64,000 nt of DNA, from positions 28,773-92,772 of the forward strand of contig JADLAX010000029.1 of NCBI GenBank assembly GCA_020848035.1. The letters run 5' to 3'. Positions within the stretch are counted from its first letter, which is position 1. The number at the start of each line of letters is the position of its first letter. The DNA comes from Anaerolineae bacterium. GTDB lineage: Bacteria > Chloroflexota > Anaerolineae > Promineifilales > Promineifilaceae. Under the pieces are notes generated by a model. It did no database searches. It was given only the letters and a program-made list of their open reading frames with translations, and had not been told where the DNA came from. The position numbers and the translations under genes are program-made. Shown here piece after piece: positions 48,515 to 56,822 of the stretch.

Positions 48515-49081
48515 TCATGGTTGCAGAATGTGCCGCAGCTTTTGCATGCCCAGGCGGATGCGGGTTTTGACGGTGCCTACCGGCAGATCTAACTCGTCGG
48601 CAATCTGGCTGTGGCTGTAGCCGCCAAAAAAGGCCAAAAACAGCACCTCCTGCTGCTCTGGCGGCAGTTGGCCCAGGGCGTTGTGCACCGTTTGTTTTTG
48701 CAGCTGATGGGAAACGGCCGTTTCTGGCGAATGCCCGTCGGCGTGCGGCTCCACACTCAGGTCGGCCCAGCGAATGCTGTTGTGCTCCGGGCGCACCCCC
48801 TCGCGGCGCAGCATGTCGATGGCCCGGTTGCGCGTCATGCTGGTGAGCCAGGTGCGCACGCTGGCCCGGTCGGCCCGGTAGGTGCCTGCTTTCTCCCAGA
48901 CGCGTCGGAAAACGTCCAGGGTAATTTCCTCCGCCAGGTGGGCATCACCGACCAAATGATACGCCACGCTGAAGAGGAGACGGCCGTAGCGATCATACAG
49001 CACACTCAGCGCATCAGCTTCCTGGTACGTAATGCGGCGCAGCAGCACCTGGTCTTCGGAGGTCGCTAAATCAACAGACAT
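48515..49081 (-). CDS. ECF sigma factor, SigK-like
   Basis: 188-residue group-4 sigma factor. Region 2: ALSVLYDRYGRLLFSVAYHL and LAEEITLDVFRRVWEKAGTY, WLTSMTRNRAIDMLRREG. Region 4: LGQLPPEQQEVLFLAFFGGY with SHSQIADELDLPVGTVKTRI. The start is set at 49081 because the TACAAT box ends 6 nt before it and the extra upstream residues of the open frame have no family likeness. No ribosome-binding site precedes the ATG, so the mRNA appears leaderless. The partner anti-sigma gene follows. Confidence 0.92.
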   Translation of the reverse strand: MSVDLATSEDQVLLRRITYQEADALSVLYDRYGRLLFSVAYHLVGDAHLAEEITLDVFRRVWEKAGTYRADRASVRTWLTSMTRNRAIDMLRREGVRPEHNSIRWADLSVEPHADGHSPETAVSHQLQKQTVHNALGQLPPEQQEVLFLAFFGGYSHSQIADELDLPVGTVKTRIRLGMQKLRHILQP

Positions 49082-49087
49082 GACGGT

Positions 49088-49115
49088 ATTGTATAAACTG
49101 TCTGTGGGCTGGCAA
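49088..49115 (-). promoter_or_regulatory. promoter of the SigK-like gene, leaderless type
   Basis: On the minus strand TTGCCA (49115-49110), a 16-nt spacer and TACAAT (49093-49088) end 6 nt before the ATG at 49081. Confidence 0.65.
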
Positions 49116-49318
49116 CTTTCCCAAGGCGGAAGTGAATGTGCCCAACCGTTTGCCGCACTTTGTCTCTGTTGTATCATTGGGGCATTACGGCAAATATGCT
49201 TAGAATTGCCAGGAATGTGCAAAAATCCCCCAAATATGGGGCATGGCCAGAACTTTTTTCGGCTTAGTGCGTAATAAGGTCAGGCGGCAATCATAAGGAT
49301 CAGAACAAGTGATTGCGG

Positions 49319-49324
49319 TATAAT
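49319..49324 (+). promoter_or_regulatory. possible -10 box before the SPFH gene
   Basis: TATAAT at 49319-49324 precedes the SPFH start by about 122 bp. No convincing -35 box is seen. The spacer also holds two ACGGCCGT copies (about 49371 and 49405). Confidence 0.4.
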
Positions 49325-49446
49325 GGTTTTGTGTTGCATTGAGTCAACATGGTTGTGTGGCCGTGAGGATACGGCCGTATGGTTGTCAACCCGGCGACTG
49401 GCGAAACGGCCGTTTGGCCCGGTTGGTGAACCAAAAGGAGTCAGCG

Positions 49447-50268
49447 GTGGATTTTTTACTACCCATTTTTTGTGTACTCGTGGTTGGCGCGGTCATTATT
49501 TTTGTGGCCTCCATCCGCATTGTGCAGGAGTATGAGCGAGGCGTCATTTTCCGCCTGGGTCGTGTTCAGGGGGCCAAGGGGCCGGGTTTCTTCTTGATTG
49601 TGCCCATTATTGACCGCATGGTGAAGGTGGATTTACGGACCGTCACCCTGGATGTGCCGGCGCAGGAAGCCATTACCGGGGATAACGTCACCGTCAAGGT
49701 TAACGCCGTGGTTTATTTCCGTGTGATTGATCCGGTGATGGCCATTGTGCAAATCGAAGATTACCGGCGGGCGACGTGGCAAATTGCCCAAACCAGCCTG
49801 CGCAACGTCATTGGCCAGTCGATGATGGACCAGATTTTGCAGGACCGTGAGCAAATTAACGATACGCTGCAGCACATCATTGATGAGTCGACGGAGCCAT
49901 GGGGTATCAAGGTTTCTATCGTGGAAATCAAGGACGTGGAGCTGAACAGCACCATGGTGCGGGCGATGGCGCGTCAGGCCGAGGCTGAGCGCGAGCGCCG
50001 GGCTAAGATTATCCAGGCGGAAGGTGATTTCCAATCGGCGCAGAAGCTGTCGGAAGCGGCCCGCATCATGAATGCCGAGCCGGGGGCGATGACCCTGCGC
50101 TACCTGCAAACGCTGGTGGAGATTGGTGTGGAGCAGAATACCACCACCATCTTCCCCATTCCAATTGACATCATTTCCGAGTTTCTCAACGTGCGGCGCA
50201 GTTCGGACGATAGAAAAAGCGCCAGCGAAAAGCTGGATGCCACAACCGGCGATACGGCCGTTTCATAG
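49447..50268 (+). CDS. SPFH/Band 7 (slipin/stomatin-like) membrane protein
   Basis: 273-residue membrane-scaffold protein. An N-terminal hydrophobic helix (FLLPIFCVLVVGAVIIFVAS) anchors it. The Band 7 domain shows the slipin features IRIVQEYERGVIFRLGRVQG, GPGFFLIVPIIDRMVKVDLR and QEAITGDNVTVKVNAVVYFR, followed by the coiled-coil QAEAERERRAKIIQAEGDFQ. The GTG start at 49447 has AAAGGAG upstream and gives the standard N-terminus. Often paired with an NfeD-like protease; none is adjacent here, although an M28 peptidase gene follows after a terminator. Confidence 0.93.
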   Translation: MDFLLPIFCVLVVGAVIIFVASIRIVQEYERGVIFRLGRVQGAKGPGFFLIVPIIDRMVKVDLRTVTLDVPAQEAITGDNVTVKVNAVVYFRVIDPVMAIVQIEDYRRATWQIAQTSLRNVIGQSMMDQILQDREQINDTLQHIIDESTEPWGIKVSIVEIKDVELNSTMVRAMARQAEAERERRAKIIQAEGDFQSAQKLSEAARIMNAEPGAMTLRYLQTLVEIGVEQNTTTIFPIPIDIISEFLNVRRSSDDRKSASEKLDATTGDTAVS

Positions 50269-50286
50269 TTGCGTTAACTCATTGCT

Positions 50287-50324
50287 GTGGGGGAATCGTT
50301 TACAGCGATTCCCCCACTTTTAGG
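50287..50324 (+). terminator. terminator after the SPFH gene
   Basis: GTGGGGGAATCG (50287-50298) pairs with CGATTCCCCCAC (50306-50317), followed by TTTTAGG. It stands between the SPFH stop and the next GTG start. Confidence 0.8.
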
Positions 50325-50330
50325 TGTTTT

Positions 50331-51674
50331 GTGCATCGTCGAATCCACCTACCGCTGTTCCTCTTTTCTCTCCTCTTCTTAGCTTCCTGTTCTTTGCTGA
50401 GTGGCCCGCAGCAGCTGGTTATCCCGACTCCCCCAGGCGGCACTCCCTTTGCCAGCATTGCCCAATCTGGCCCACTCATCACCGATCCCCAGGGGAATGT
50501 GATTGACGCGGTGAACCCAGATTTGCGTACCTTGCTGGAGGAGGTGTCGCGGCAAAACCTGGTGGGATATGTGCAAACGTTGCAGGGCTTCAACACGCGC
50601 AACACCTACAGCGTATCTGATCAGGAAGGGGTGGGCATTGGCGCGGCGCGGCGCTGGATTTTTAACGAGTTCATTCGGGTGGGCAACGGCCGTCTCCTCG
50701 TCGAGGTAGACGAATTTCCCGTCAATCAGAACGGGGTGGTGTATAACCAGCAAAACATCGTGGCCACCCTGCAAGGTACCGGCACCCATCCCGGCGTGAT
50801 TGTACTGGCCGCGCACTACGATTCGCGCAGCACCGATCCCTACAGCGGCAGCAGCTTTGCTCCGGGAGCCAACGACAACGCCTCTGGCGTGGCCGCCTTG
50901 CTAGAAACGGCCCGCGTGCTTAGCTCCCGCGAGTGGAGCCAGACGATCCTGTTTGTCGCCTTTGCCGCCGAGGAGCAGAACCGGTTGGGCAGCACCCATT
51001 TTGTCACCGACCGGATGCTGGTGGGCTGGCGCTTCGACGCCATGATCAGCACAGACATTGTGGGTGGGCGGCCCGGCATTCCCCAATCGGTGCGCCTGTT
51101 TACGCCTGGCCCCGATGGTTCGCCGCCGCGCCAGCTGGCGCGTTACTTTGAGTACGTGGGCAGCATGTATTTGCCGCTGTTTCCTTTTGAAGTGATTGAT
51201 GCCGAGGACCGTCAGGGGCGCTACAGTGACCATGTCACCTTCTTGCAGGCGGGCATTCCGGCCGCGCGCATCACCGAGTCGCAAGAAGACCCTTCCCGGC
51301 AGCACAACAGCAGCGATACGGCCGAATGGATCGACTACGACTATCTGCGCCAGGTGACGCAGCTGAACATTGCCATTCTGGGCAACGCCATCGGTGCCCC
51401 CGCCCAGCCCGTGGCCCCCGCGCTAACCCCAATGGCTGAACCGGGCTCGTATATTCTCAACTGGATTCCCGAAGGCACCGCCGCCGGGTACGCCATCTCT
51501 TTTCGGCCAGTCGGCTCGGCCAGCTACCCGCAGTTTCGTTATGTCAATTCCGCCGAGGCGGGTAATGTGGCCATTACCGGGTTGGACCCTGCGGTGCAGT
51601 ACGCGGTGAGCATTGCGGGATTAGATGGGAACGGCCGTATCGGTCTGTTCTCCCCCGAAGTGCTAACGCCATAA
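50331..51674 (+). CDS. M28-family zinc aminopeptidase lipoprotein with C-terminal fibronectin-like domain
   Basis: 447-residue secreted metallopeptidase. Lipoprotein signal LPLFLFSLLFLASC (Cys20). Zinc ligands fit the M28 plan: VIVLAAHYDS (His and Asp), PGANDNASGVAALLETARVL (Asp), FVAFAAEEQNRLGS (Glu pair) and the later RQHNSSDTAEW (His). The domain after about 365 looks like a fibronectin type III fold (PTMAEPGSYILNWIPEGTAA-type; AISFRPVGSASYPQFRYVN). The start is the GTG at 50331 with TTAGGTG upstream. The likely role is release of amino acids from external peptides. Confidence 0.9.
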   Translation: MHRRIHLPLFLFSLLFLASCSLLSGPQQLVIPTPPGGTPFASIAQSGPLITDPQGNVIDAVNPDLRTLLEEVSRQNLVGYVQTLQGFNTRNTYSVSDQEGVGIGAARRWIFNEFIRVGNGRLLVEVDEFPVNQNGVVYNQQNIVATLQGTGTHPGVIVLAAHYDSRSTDPYSGSSFAPGANDNASGVAALLETARVLSSREWSQTILFVAFAAEEQNRLGSTHFVTDRMLVGWRFDAMISTDIVGGRPGIPQSVRLFTPGPDGSPPRQLARYFEYVGSMYLPLFPFEVIDAEDRQGRYSDHVTFLQAGIPAARITESQEDPSRQHNSSDTAEWIDYDYLRQVTQLNIAILGNAIGAPAQPVAPALTPMAEPGSYILNWIPEGTAAGYAISFRPVGSASYPQFRYVNSAEAGNVAITGLDPAVQYAVSIAGLDGNGRIGLFSPEVLTP

Positions 51675-51708
51675 AAAAAGCTCCGGTTGTGGCCGGAGCT
51701 TTTTTTTA
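51672..51708 (+). terminator. terminator of the M28 peptidase gene
   Basis: AAAAAAAGCTCCGG, loop, CCGGAGCTTTTTTT; the stop codon is embedded in the A-run. It also faces the convergent lipoprotein gene. Confidence 0.92.
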
Positions 51709-51730
51709 ACGCGGACAAATCTTTTCGAGC

Positions 51731-52957
51731 TTACTCTTCAAAAATCACAACTACAAAAGCCTCCGTGCCCGTGTCTTCGGTAATGGTGACGGTGAGCGAG
51801 CGGTCACCCTGATCAAAGTACATCAAGGCGGTGGAGCCTTCCATGATAAACGATGCTTCTTCCTGGTACACCCACCCTGCGGCAGCGAGTGACTCCTGGT
51901 AAAAGGTCACTGCATCGGCAAACGGCGTGTTGGTTTTATAGGTTACAATGCCACCAAAAGAGCCCGATTCATAGGCATCTTCCAGCACCGGGTAGTCGGC
52001 GTCGGCCAGGCCGCTGTTTTCACATTCGGCTGGGATGGTGATGGAAACTGGCTCGTTGACGTTGGTCAGATCCATCTGCACAACCATCAGGCCAACCGCT
52101 TCCTCGGCCGTGGTGTCTTCCTCCCCTTCAACCATTGCCATGCCCAAATTACTCACGTTGCCTTCGCCCTCGATGCGGAAACGCACGACGAAGTTGCCTT
52201 CTTTGGCAATGTAAACGTCGCCCTGAGCCCAGTTGAACTGTGTTGTCTCGTCCTGGATGGCGGTTTCGTCGAAGGTGTAGTGTAGGGTTTCGATGCCGTT
52301 GATGGTCTCTTCGCCGACGAGTTCGGCTTCACCGATGTCTTCCAAAAATTCATTGGCATCCAGTGATTCGGCAAAAGCATCTTCTGCTTCCGTGGCCGAC
52401 ATGGAGATGCAGCCAAATTCGGGCACGTTCATGTAGCTGGTGCCTTCAATTTGGGTCATGCTCATGGAGTCCATTCCGGCCATCTCTTCAACGCCTGCAC
52501 CTTCAAAAGCAAACGTCATTTGCGATTGGGGCGGATCGGTGGAAACGATAATGGTGGCCCGGATGACCTGAGTGGTTTCGGTGACACTGGTGGAGATGGT
52601 CATCTCCATCTGGTAACTGTCCAGCGTGTCAAATTCCTGAACGGTGTCGCTCACTTTGAGGGATTGGGGGAAGAGGTCGCTGAGCAAGCCGCCTTCTTCT
52701 TCGGCCGTTTCGGCTGTCGGTTCAGCGGTTGGTTCCTGGGGTACGGCCGTTGCCTCAACAGCCGGTTCTTCGGTGGCGGGCAGTTCTGGTTCATCTTCTA
52801 CGGCCGTCTCTTCTTCTTCTGTCTCGTCTTCATCCTCCTCCTGGCTGGGGCGCGGGGTGGGTTCCTCTTCGCCGCCAAAAGGCAGGTTGCATGCCAGAGC
52901 AGACAGCCCTAGCAGCAGCACAAACAGCAAAAACCAGCGATTAAAAAGGGATTTCAT
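51731..52957 (-). CDS. acidic lipoprotein, LolA/LppX-like fold possible
   Basis: 408-residue exported lipoprotein starting at ATG 52957 (GGAGAG upstream). Signal and lipobox FVLLLGLSALAC (Cys21) precede a Pro/Glu/Asp-rich tether of about 80 residues (PTPRPSQEEDEDETEEEETA). The mature part (FDTLDSYQMEMTISTSVTET, TTQVIRATIIVSTDPPQSQM, ETLHYTFDETAIQDETTQFN, WAQGDVYIAKEGNFVVRFRI) resembles lipoproteins of the LppX/LolA sort that bind lipids, by its alternating strands. This is a guess. The upstream open frame has no plausible signal and is rejected. Confidence 0.75.
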   Translation of the reverse strand: MKSLFNRWFLLFVLLLGLSALACNLPFGGEEEPTPRPSQEEDEDETEEEETAVEDEPELPATEEPAVEATAVPQEPTAEPTAETAEEEGGLLSDLFPQSLKVSDTVQEFDTLDSYQMEMTISTSVTETTQVIRATIIVSTDPPQSQMTFAFEGAGVEEMAGMDSMSMTQIEGTSYMNVPEFGCISMSATEAEDAFAESLDANEFLEDIGEAELVGEETINGIETLHYTFDETAIQDETTQFNWAQGDVYIAKEGNFVVRFRIEGEGNVSNLGMAMVEGEEDTTAEEAVGLMVVQMDLTNVNEPVSITIPAECENSGLADADYPVLEDAYESGSFGGIVTYKTNTPFADAVTFYQESLAAAGWVYQEEASFIMEGSTALMYFDQGDRSLTVTITEDTGTEAFVVVIFEE

Positions 52958-53158
52958 GAGTCTCTCCATTTGTAATGTTGCAAACAGCATCCGATTGTAA
53001 AAAGTATGGCGTTGGGGATTGGCTCGTTTGCAAAGGTGGGTGACAGGTTGGGGCTCTCCTCTCTGCCGGGTGGCCAGATACATTTTCCAGCACACGGCTC
53101 TATTATCCCCCTTTTGCTGACAGGCACAGTTAAGCTGGATACAAAAGAGGGCAAAAAT

Positions 53159-53187
53159 AAGAGCCACATGGGCTAACCATGTGGCTC
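53159..53187. terminator. hairpin upstream of the lipoprotein gene
   Basis: AGAGCCACATGG, GCTAA, CCATGTGGCTCT at about 53159-53187. It lies between the lipoprotein start and the UPF0173 stop and probably ends transcription of the latter (minus strand). Confidence 0.75.
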
Positions 53188-53212
53188 TGGCTCACAAAAG
53201 TAGGGTGGCAGA

Positions 53213-53899
53213 CTAAAGCAAATAGGGTTCGTCAACGGCGAGGATGAGGGGGGTAACGGCCGTTTCCTGCCGCACCTTTTCCGCCCAGGCATTCACGTCG
53301 ATGGCGATGGGCGGCCAGGTGTTGTAATGACCTGGCACCACCATCTTGGGCTGCAAATACGCCAGCGCCAGAACCGAATCTTCCGGCCCCATGGTAAAAT
53401 TATCCCCCACCGGCAGAATGGCCACGTCAATTCCCGCGCGACCGATCAACGCCATGTCGGAAAAAAGGGCCGTGTCCCCAGCGATGTAGATGGTTTTGTC
53501 AACGGCCGTTACCAGGTACCCACCCGGATCGCCGCCATAACTGCCATCGGGCAGGCCCGAACTGTGCAAAGCGGGCGTCATTTTGACCCGGCCAAAGGGG
53601 AAATTGTAGCCGCCGCCCGTGTTCATGGCGTGCACCTTCTCGTGCCCCTTGGCCCCAATCCAATTGCAAATCTCAAAATTGGCAATGACTGTGGCTCCGG
53701 TGCGCCGGGCCAGGGCCACTGTGTCGGCAATATGGTCGCCGTGGCCATGTGTTTGCAAGATAAAATCGGCCGCTACCGCGTCCACGGGGGTTTTGGCCGA
53801 CGGATTATTGCCGGCAAAAAACGGGTCCACCACGATGCGCGTCCCGTTGATGTTGAGTGAAAACGTGGCATGACCGTGCCAGGTAAGGGAAATCGACAT
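53213..53899 (-). CDS. UPF0173-type metal-dependent hydrolase (metallo-beta-lactamase fold)
   Basis: 228-residue hydrolase with the HxHxDH motif THGHGDHIADT near 46-56, a later His at PALHSSG near 111 and GDTALFSDM near 145, all zinc ligands of the fold. The start MSISLTWHGHATFSLNINGT is typical of UPF0173 proteins (ATG at 53899). The natural substrate is unknown. It is transcribed on the minus strand after the VOC protein region; no linked pathway. Confidence 0.9.
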   Translation of the reverse strand: MSISLTWHGHATFSLNINGTRIVVDPFFAGNNPSAKTPVDAVAADFILQTHGHGDHIADTVALARRTGATVIANFEICNWIGAKGHEKVHAMNTGGGYNFPFGRVKMTPALHSSGLPDGSYGGDPGGYLVTAVDKTIYIAGDTALFSDMALIGRAGIDVAILPVGDNFTMGPEDSVLALAYLQPKMVVPGHYNTWPPIAIDVNAWAEKVRQETAVTPLILAVDEPYLL

Positions 53900-54138
53900 G
53901 AGCAGCCTCCTTGTTAAGCTGAAATGGTGTGTAAACAAATGTGGTGGTGTGGGCAGGAATGTACCCCAAGTATAAGTTGGGCAGGAGTGGCCGTCAAACC
54001 CGCATCAACAAAAAAGGGCTCTTTGCCTTCTTGGGGTTTGCAACAAGTTGACGCGAATTATCACGAAAATTGGCGTCAATTCAGGCTGATTCGGTGCAAA
54101 AATCAGGTTGATCCCGCCAAATCCCAAAAGACCAAAAA
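53900..54138. other. spacer with little recognisable content
   Basis: The 239-bp stretch between the UPF0173 start and the next terminator contains no supported ORF, operator or repeat. Confidence 0.5.
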
Positions 54139-54170
54139 AAGCAGGCCGGGCAATTTGCCTCGGCCTGCTT
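54139..54170 (-). terminator. terminator of the VOC gene
   Basis: AAGCAGGCCG (54139-54148) pairs with CGGCCTGCTT (54161-54170), and on the minus strand a T-run (TTTTTTTGG) follows. It lies 55 bp after the VOC stop. Confidence 0.82.
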
Positions 54171-54224
54171 CTGTTGCAGAGAATAAGGAGAGATTTTTGT
54201 TGGGCAGTGGCCCAACGGACTGTC

Positions 54225-54596
54225 TTAAATATGCTGATCGACCAGGATGGCATTCCCGTCAGGGTCGTGCAAAACAAAACTGGCTGGCCCCGTCGTCTTT
54301 TCATCCGCTTCGGTTTCAAGCTTGAGGCCCTGGGCTTTAAGCTGCCGCTGCAAGTCACGCACGTCGGTAAAATTGCCCAACGTATTGGCATTCTGGTCCC
54401 AACCTGGATTAAAGGTGAGAATATTGCCCTCAAACATGTCCTGGAACAGGCCAATGAGATGAGCACCATTTTTCAGGATCAGCCACTTCTGCGTGATGTC
54501 GCCGCCAAAAACGGTGAAGCCCAGTTTTTCATAAAAAGCCTTGGAGGCTTCGATATCCTTCACACTTAAGCTGATGGAAAATGCACCTAAATCCAT
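54225..54596 (-). CDS. VOC-family (glyoxalase/bleomycin-resistance) protein
   Basis: 123-residue metal-binding VOC protein. It begins MDLGAFSISLSVKDIEASKA, then FYEKLGFTVFGG, and the second half has FVLHDPDGNAILVDQHI, the standard end of single-domain VOC proteins. ATG at 54596 has GGAGGTCCC upstream. The role (isomerase, dioxygenase-like or resistance) is unknown. It lies 18 bp downstream of the transglycosylase gene stop and may be cotranscribed with it. Confidence 0.88.
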   Translation of the reverse strand: MDLGAFSISLSVKDIEASKAFYEKLGFTVFGGDITQKWLILKNGAHLIGLFQDMFEGNILTFNPGWDQNANTLGNFTDVRDLQRQLKAQGLKLETEADEKTTGPASFVLHDPDGNAILVDQHI

Positions 54597-54613
54597 TGGG
54601 ACCTCCATGTCTT

Positions 54614-55426
54614 TTATTGCAGGTTTAGTCTGTTGGCGGCCTGTTGACAAAGGCTGGCACCCCCAGCGGCGTACCATTCTTGCAGTGTAGGGCTTTCGGT
54701 TAGCCCGGCCTTGGCATCAGCGTAGATGCCTGTGGCCCAGACGTAATAGCGCTGCGTTTCGGCGGCCCAGTTGTCCCAACTGCTGCCAGCGGCCACATGG
54801 CCTCCGTTATAACCGGCAAAAGCGTGTCCTACTTCACCGGCCGTTTGCACCAGCCGTTCGGCCAGGTAATTCATGCCGCGTCGGGCGTTGGTGTCCGGGT
54901 CCTTCATGTCTTCACCCGCCGTGAAGTGGAAGGGCATTACCTGGAACAGCCCCTGCGCCCCGGCGATGGAGACGGCCTGGGGGTCGCCGCAGGATTCAAT
55001 TTGCATGACGGTGGCGACCATGTTCGGGTCGAGGTTAAACTCGCCCGCCCAGCGCACGATGTCTGCTTCCCAATATTTCACCTCGTCGGAAAAAACGGCC
55101 GAAATCTGACCCTGGTAATTTACCGTGTTACCCGCCACATTACCGCTGCTGGCGGCTGCGTCGGGCTGTGCGGCTGCTGCCAGGCTGTTTTCAGGAGAGA
55201 AGGCGGTGGCCTGGGCCAATCGGGGCAGCACCAGCGCGCCGAACAGGAGGGCACCAACTACCACGAAGGCGACAATCATCATCATGCGCCGCTGCATGGG
55301 GTCTTGGGGCAGGTCGTATTCATCTATGACGATTTCGGGCTCATACTGAAACGGTTGGTATTCGTGATCGTTCAAAGGTGTTTCTACCGTCCAGAAAGTG
55401 GTTAGCTGTTGTTCGTAGACCGTCAT
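54614..55426 (-). CDS. membrane-anchored lytic transglycosylase (SLT domain)
   Basis: 270-residue protein. Cytoplasmic N-terminus of about 46 residues with many Tyr, Glu, Asp, then a membrane helix (MMMIVAFVVVGALLFGALVL, about 48-67). The SLT domain has catalytic Glu in MQIESCGDPQAVSIAGAQGL and the FQVMPFHF block, followed by NYLAERLVQTAGEVGHAFAG and YNGG. It cleaves peptidoglycan glycan strands outside the membrane. It lies 50 bp before (downstream of) a membrane-protein gene on the same strand. Such transglycosylases are found in cell-wall maintenance and in secretion or transfer systems. Confidence 0.9.
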   Translation of the reverse strand: MTVYEQQLTTFWTVETPLNDHEYQPFQYEPEIVIDEYDLPQDPMQRRMMMIVAFVVVGALLFGALVLPRLAQATAFSPENSLAAAAQPDAAASSGNVAGNTVNYQGQISAVFSDEVKYWEADIVRWAGEFNLDPNMVATVMQIESCGDPQAVSIAGAQGLFQVMPFHFTAGEDMKDPDTNARRGMNYLAERLVQTAGEVGHAFAGYNGGHVAAGSSWDNWAAETQRYYVWATGIYADAKAGLTESPTLQEWYAAGGASLCQQAANRLNLQ

Positions 55427-55476
55427 AGTTTACCTCGTTCGGCCAGGCGTGTAAAAGAACAGACCGGGCTCACTCA

Positions 55477-56322
55477 TTAGTTCCGATTGCGCGGGCGGGC
55501 CTGCAAGCCGTTTAGCGGCGAGCGGCGCATGCCGTTGGGGCGCGGGGGGCGCTGACGAACGCGAGAGACAACGGGCTGACGCTGCTGCGCCGGGGCTGGC
55601 TGCGGTGCCGGAGCTGGTTCGTTGTACTCAAAGTCGTCGATGGGCATGTGGACCTGGGTTTGCTGGGCGCTGACGGTTTTGGGAACGGCCGTCCGTGGTG
55701 CGGCCGTTTGGGCAGCTGGGGCGCGGCGTACGGCGGTGGGGGCAGTGGTGGCCCGGCGGGGTGCCGAGGCTGTTGGGCGGTTCTGCGGCACTGCGGCAAC
55801 CTGATCCAGTTCAAAAATGTGTTCACCAGCTACCGAAAAGGCACCGATGAACAGGATGCGGGTGAGCCACACCAGCACCGCGACAAAGATGGGCACATAC
55901 AGCAGCAGCTGTTCGCGGCTCAGCACCTCGTTGCCGAAGTTGTGGTTGAGCAGCGTCAGGGAAATGGCCCACCAGGTCATGATGGCGTTCATGGTGGCCC
56001 CGAGCAGCCAGGCACCCATCAGGTACCAGACCTCTTTGGGTTCATCCATGCCGCGCTCTGGGGTAAAGAGCCGCACCAGCCCGGCAAAGTCGATGGCGCA
56101 GAAGGCGATGGCCAGAATGGCCGCCCACTGCATGCCTAGAAAGCGCACATCACCGATGAGGTTTTCCAGGGCGTATTGGGTGGTGTCAAAGTTGAAAATC
56201 TCGAAGGCAATCAGGGCGACTACCAGAATCGCGCCGATGGCTGCCTTTTTGGGCACCAGGCTTGTCAGCGAGGCAAGCCGCGAGCCAGCAGTTTGGGAAC
56301 GCACGTATTGGTTGCTTTGCAT
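55477..56322 (-). CDS. hypothetical four-helix membrane protein with Pro/Ala-rich tail
   Basis: 281-residue protein. Four membrane helices: IGAILVVALIAFEIFNF, LGMQWAAILAIAFCAIDFAG, YLMGAWLLGATMNAIMTWWA and LLLYVPIFVAVLVWLTRILF, about 28-165. The C-terminal 110 residues are low-complexity (TAAPRTAVPKTVSAQQTQVH; PAPAPQPAPAQQRQPVVSRV) with basic ends. Not recognised as a known family. It precedes the SLT transglycosylase in the same transcriptional direction with AAGGAGACAAG before its ATG. A wall- or transfer-related assembly is conceivable from the pair only. A palindromic region 80-160 bp upstream may regulate it. Confidence 0.7.
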   Translation of the reverse strand: MQSNQYVRSQTAGSRLASLTSLVPKKAAIGAILVVALIAFEIFNFDTTQYALENLIGDVRFLGMQWAAILAIAFCAIDFAGLVRLFTPERGMDEPKEVWYLMGAWLLGATMNAIMTWWAISLTLLNHNFGNEVLSREQLLLYVPIFVAVLVWLTRILFIGAFSVAGEHIFELDQVAAVPQNRPTASAPRRATTAPTAVRRAPAAQTAAPRTAVPKTVSAQQTQVHMPIDDFEYNEPAPAPQPAPAQQRQPVVSRVRQRPPRPNGMRRSPLNGLQARPRNRN

Positions 56323-56393
56323 GATCTTGTCTCCTTACTTTTTGCCCCTCTGCATGGGCAAGCTTCTATTCCGTGCGCCCTATTTTGAGAAGA

Positions 56394-56424
56394 GGAGCTG
56401 ATTGGGGGCGCACCAATCAGCTCC
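56394..56424. repeat. 12-bp hairpin in the 5' region of the membrane-protein gene
   Basis: GGAGCTGATTGG (56394-56405), 7-nt loop and CCAATCAGCTCC (56413-56424). It has no T-run on either strand, so it is more likely a regulatory or processing hairpin than a terminator. Confidence 0.7.
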
Positions 56425-56434
56425 GGAGGGTGTG

Positions 56435-56480
56435 GAACATTCGTTCTAGAACAGATATTAGAACACGTGTGCTAATCTGT
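56435..56480. promoter_or_regulatory. overlapping dyads including GAAC-N4-GTTC (possible SOS-type box)
   Basis: GAACATTCGTTC (56435-56446) fits the Gram-positive LexA consensus GAACnnnnGTTC. TTCTAGAA (56444-56451) overlaps it. A long dyad with CACGTG centre runs from ACAGATATTAG to CTAATCTGT (56451-56480). They lie 110-160 bp upstream of the membrane-protein gene and may form operators. The LexA identity is speculative. Confidence 0.45.
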
Positions 56481-56822
56481 CAAGAACTGAAATTCACTTT
56501 TGTGTCGCTAGCTGTCACATTGAGCGGTAAAGAGGCAAATTGAACGAGAAAAAGGGGGCAAAACGGCCGTTCTTTGGCCCATTTTGCGCGTCAAACGGGT
56601 GAGATGAGTTGTGCTAAAATACGGCCGTTGTGCCATCATTGTTCTAAATTTGCTCAAATTCCAACCCATAGTCTAGTAAGTTGCTATCTCTCGTAAGATG
56701 CAAATCCAGGGTTATGTGAGTATGATAGGCGCACTGTTTGAACGGCCGTATCACACCCAATCTATTGCCAGAAGAGTTGTTATTGCTGTGGAATTTTCCC
56801 GCTACTTCCAGGTTAATGCCCA

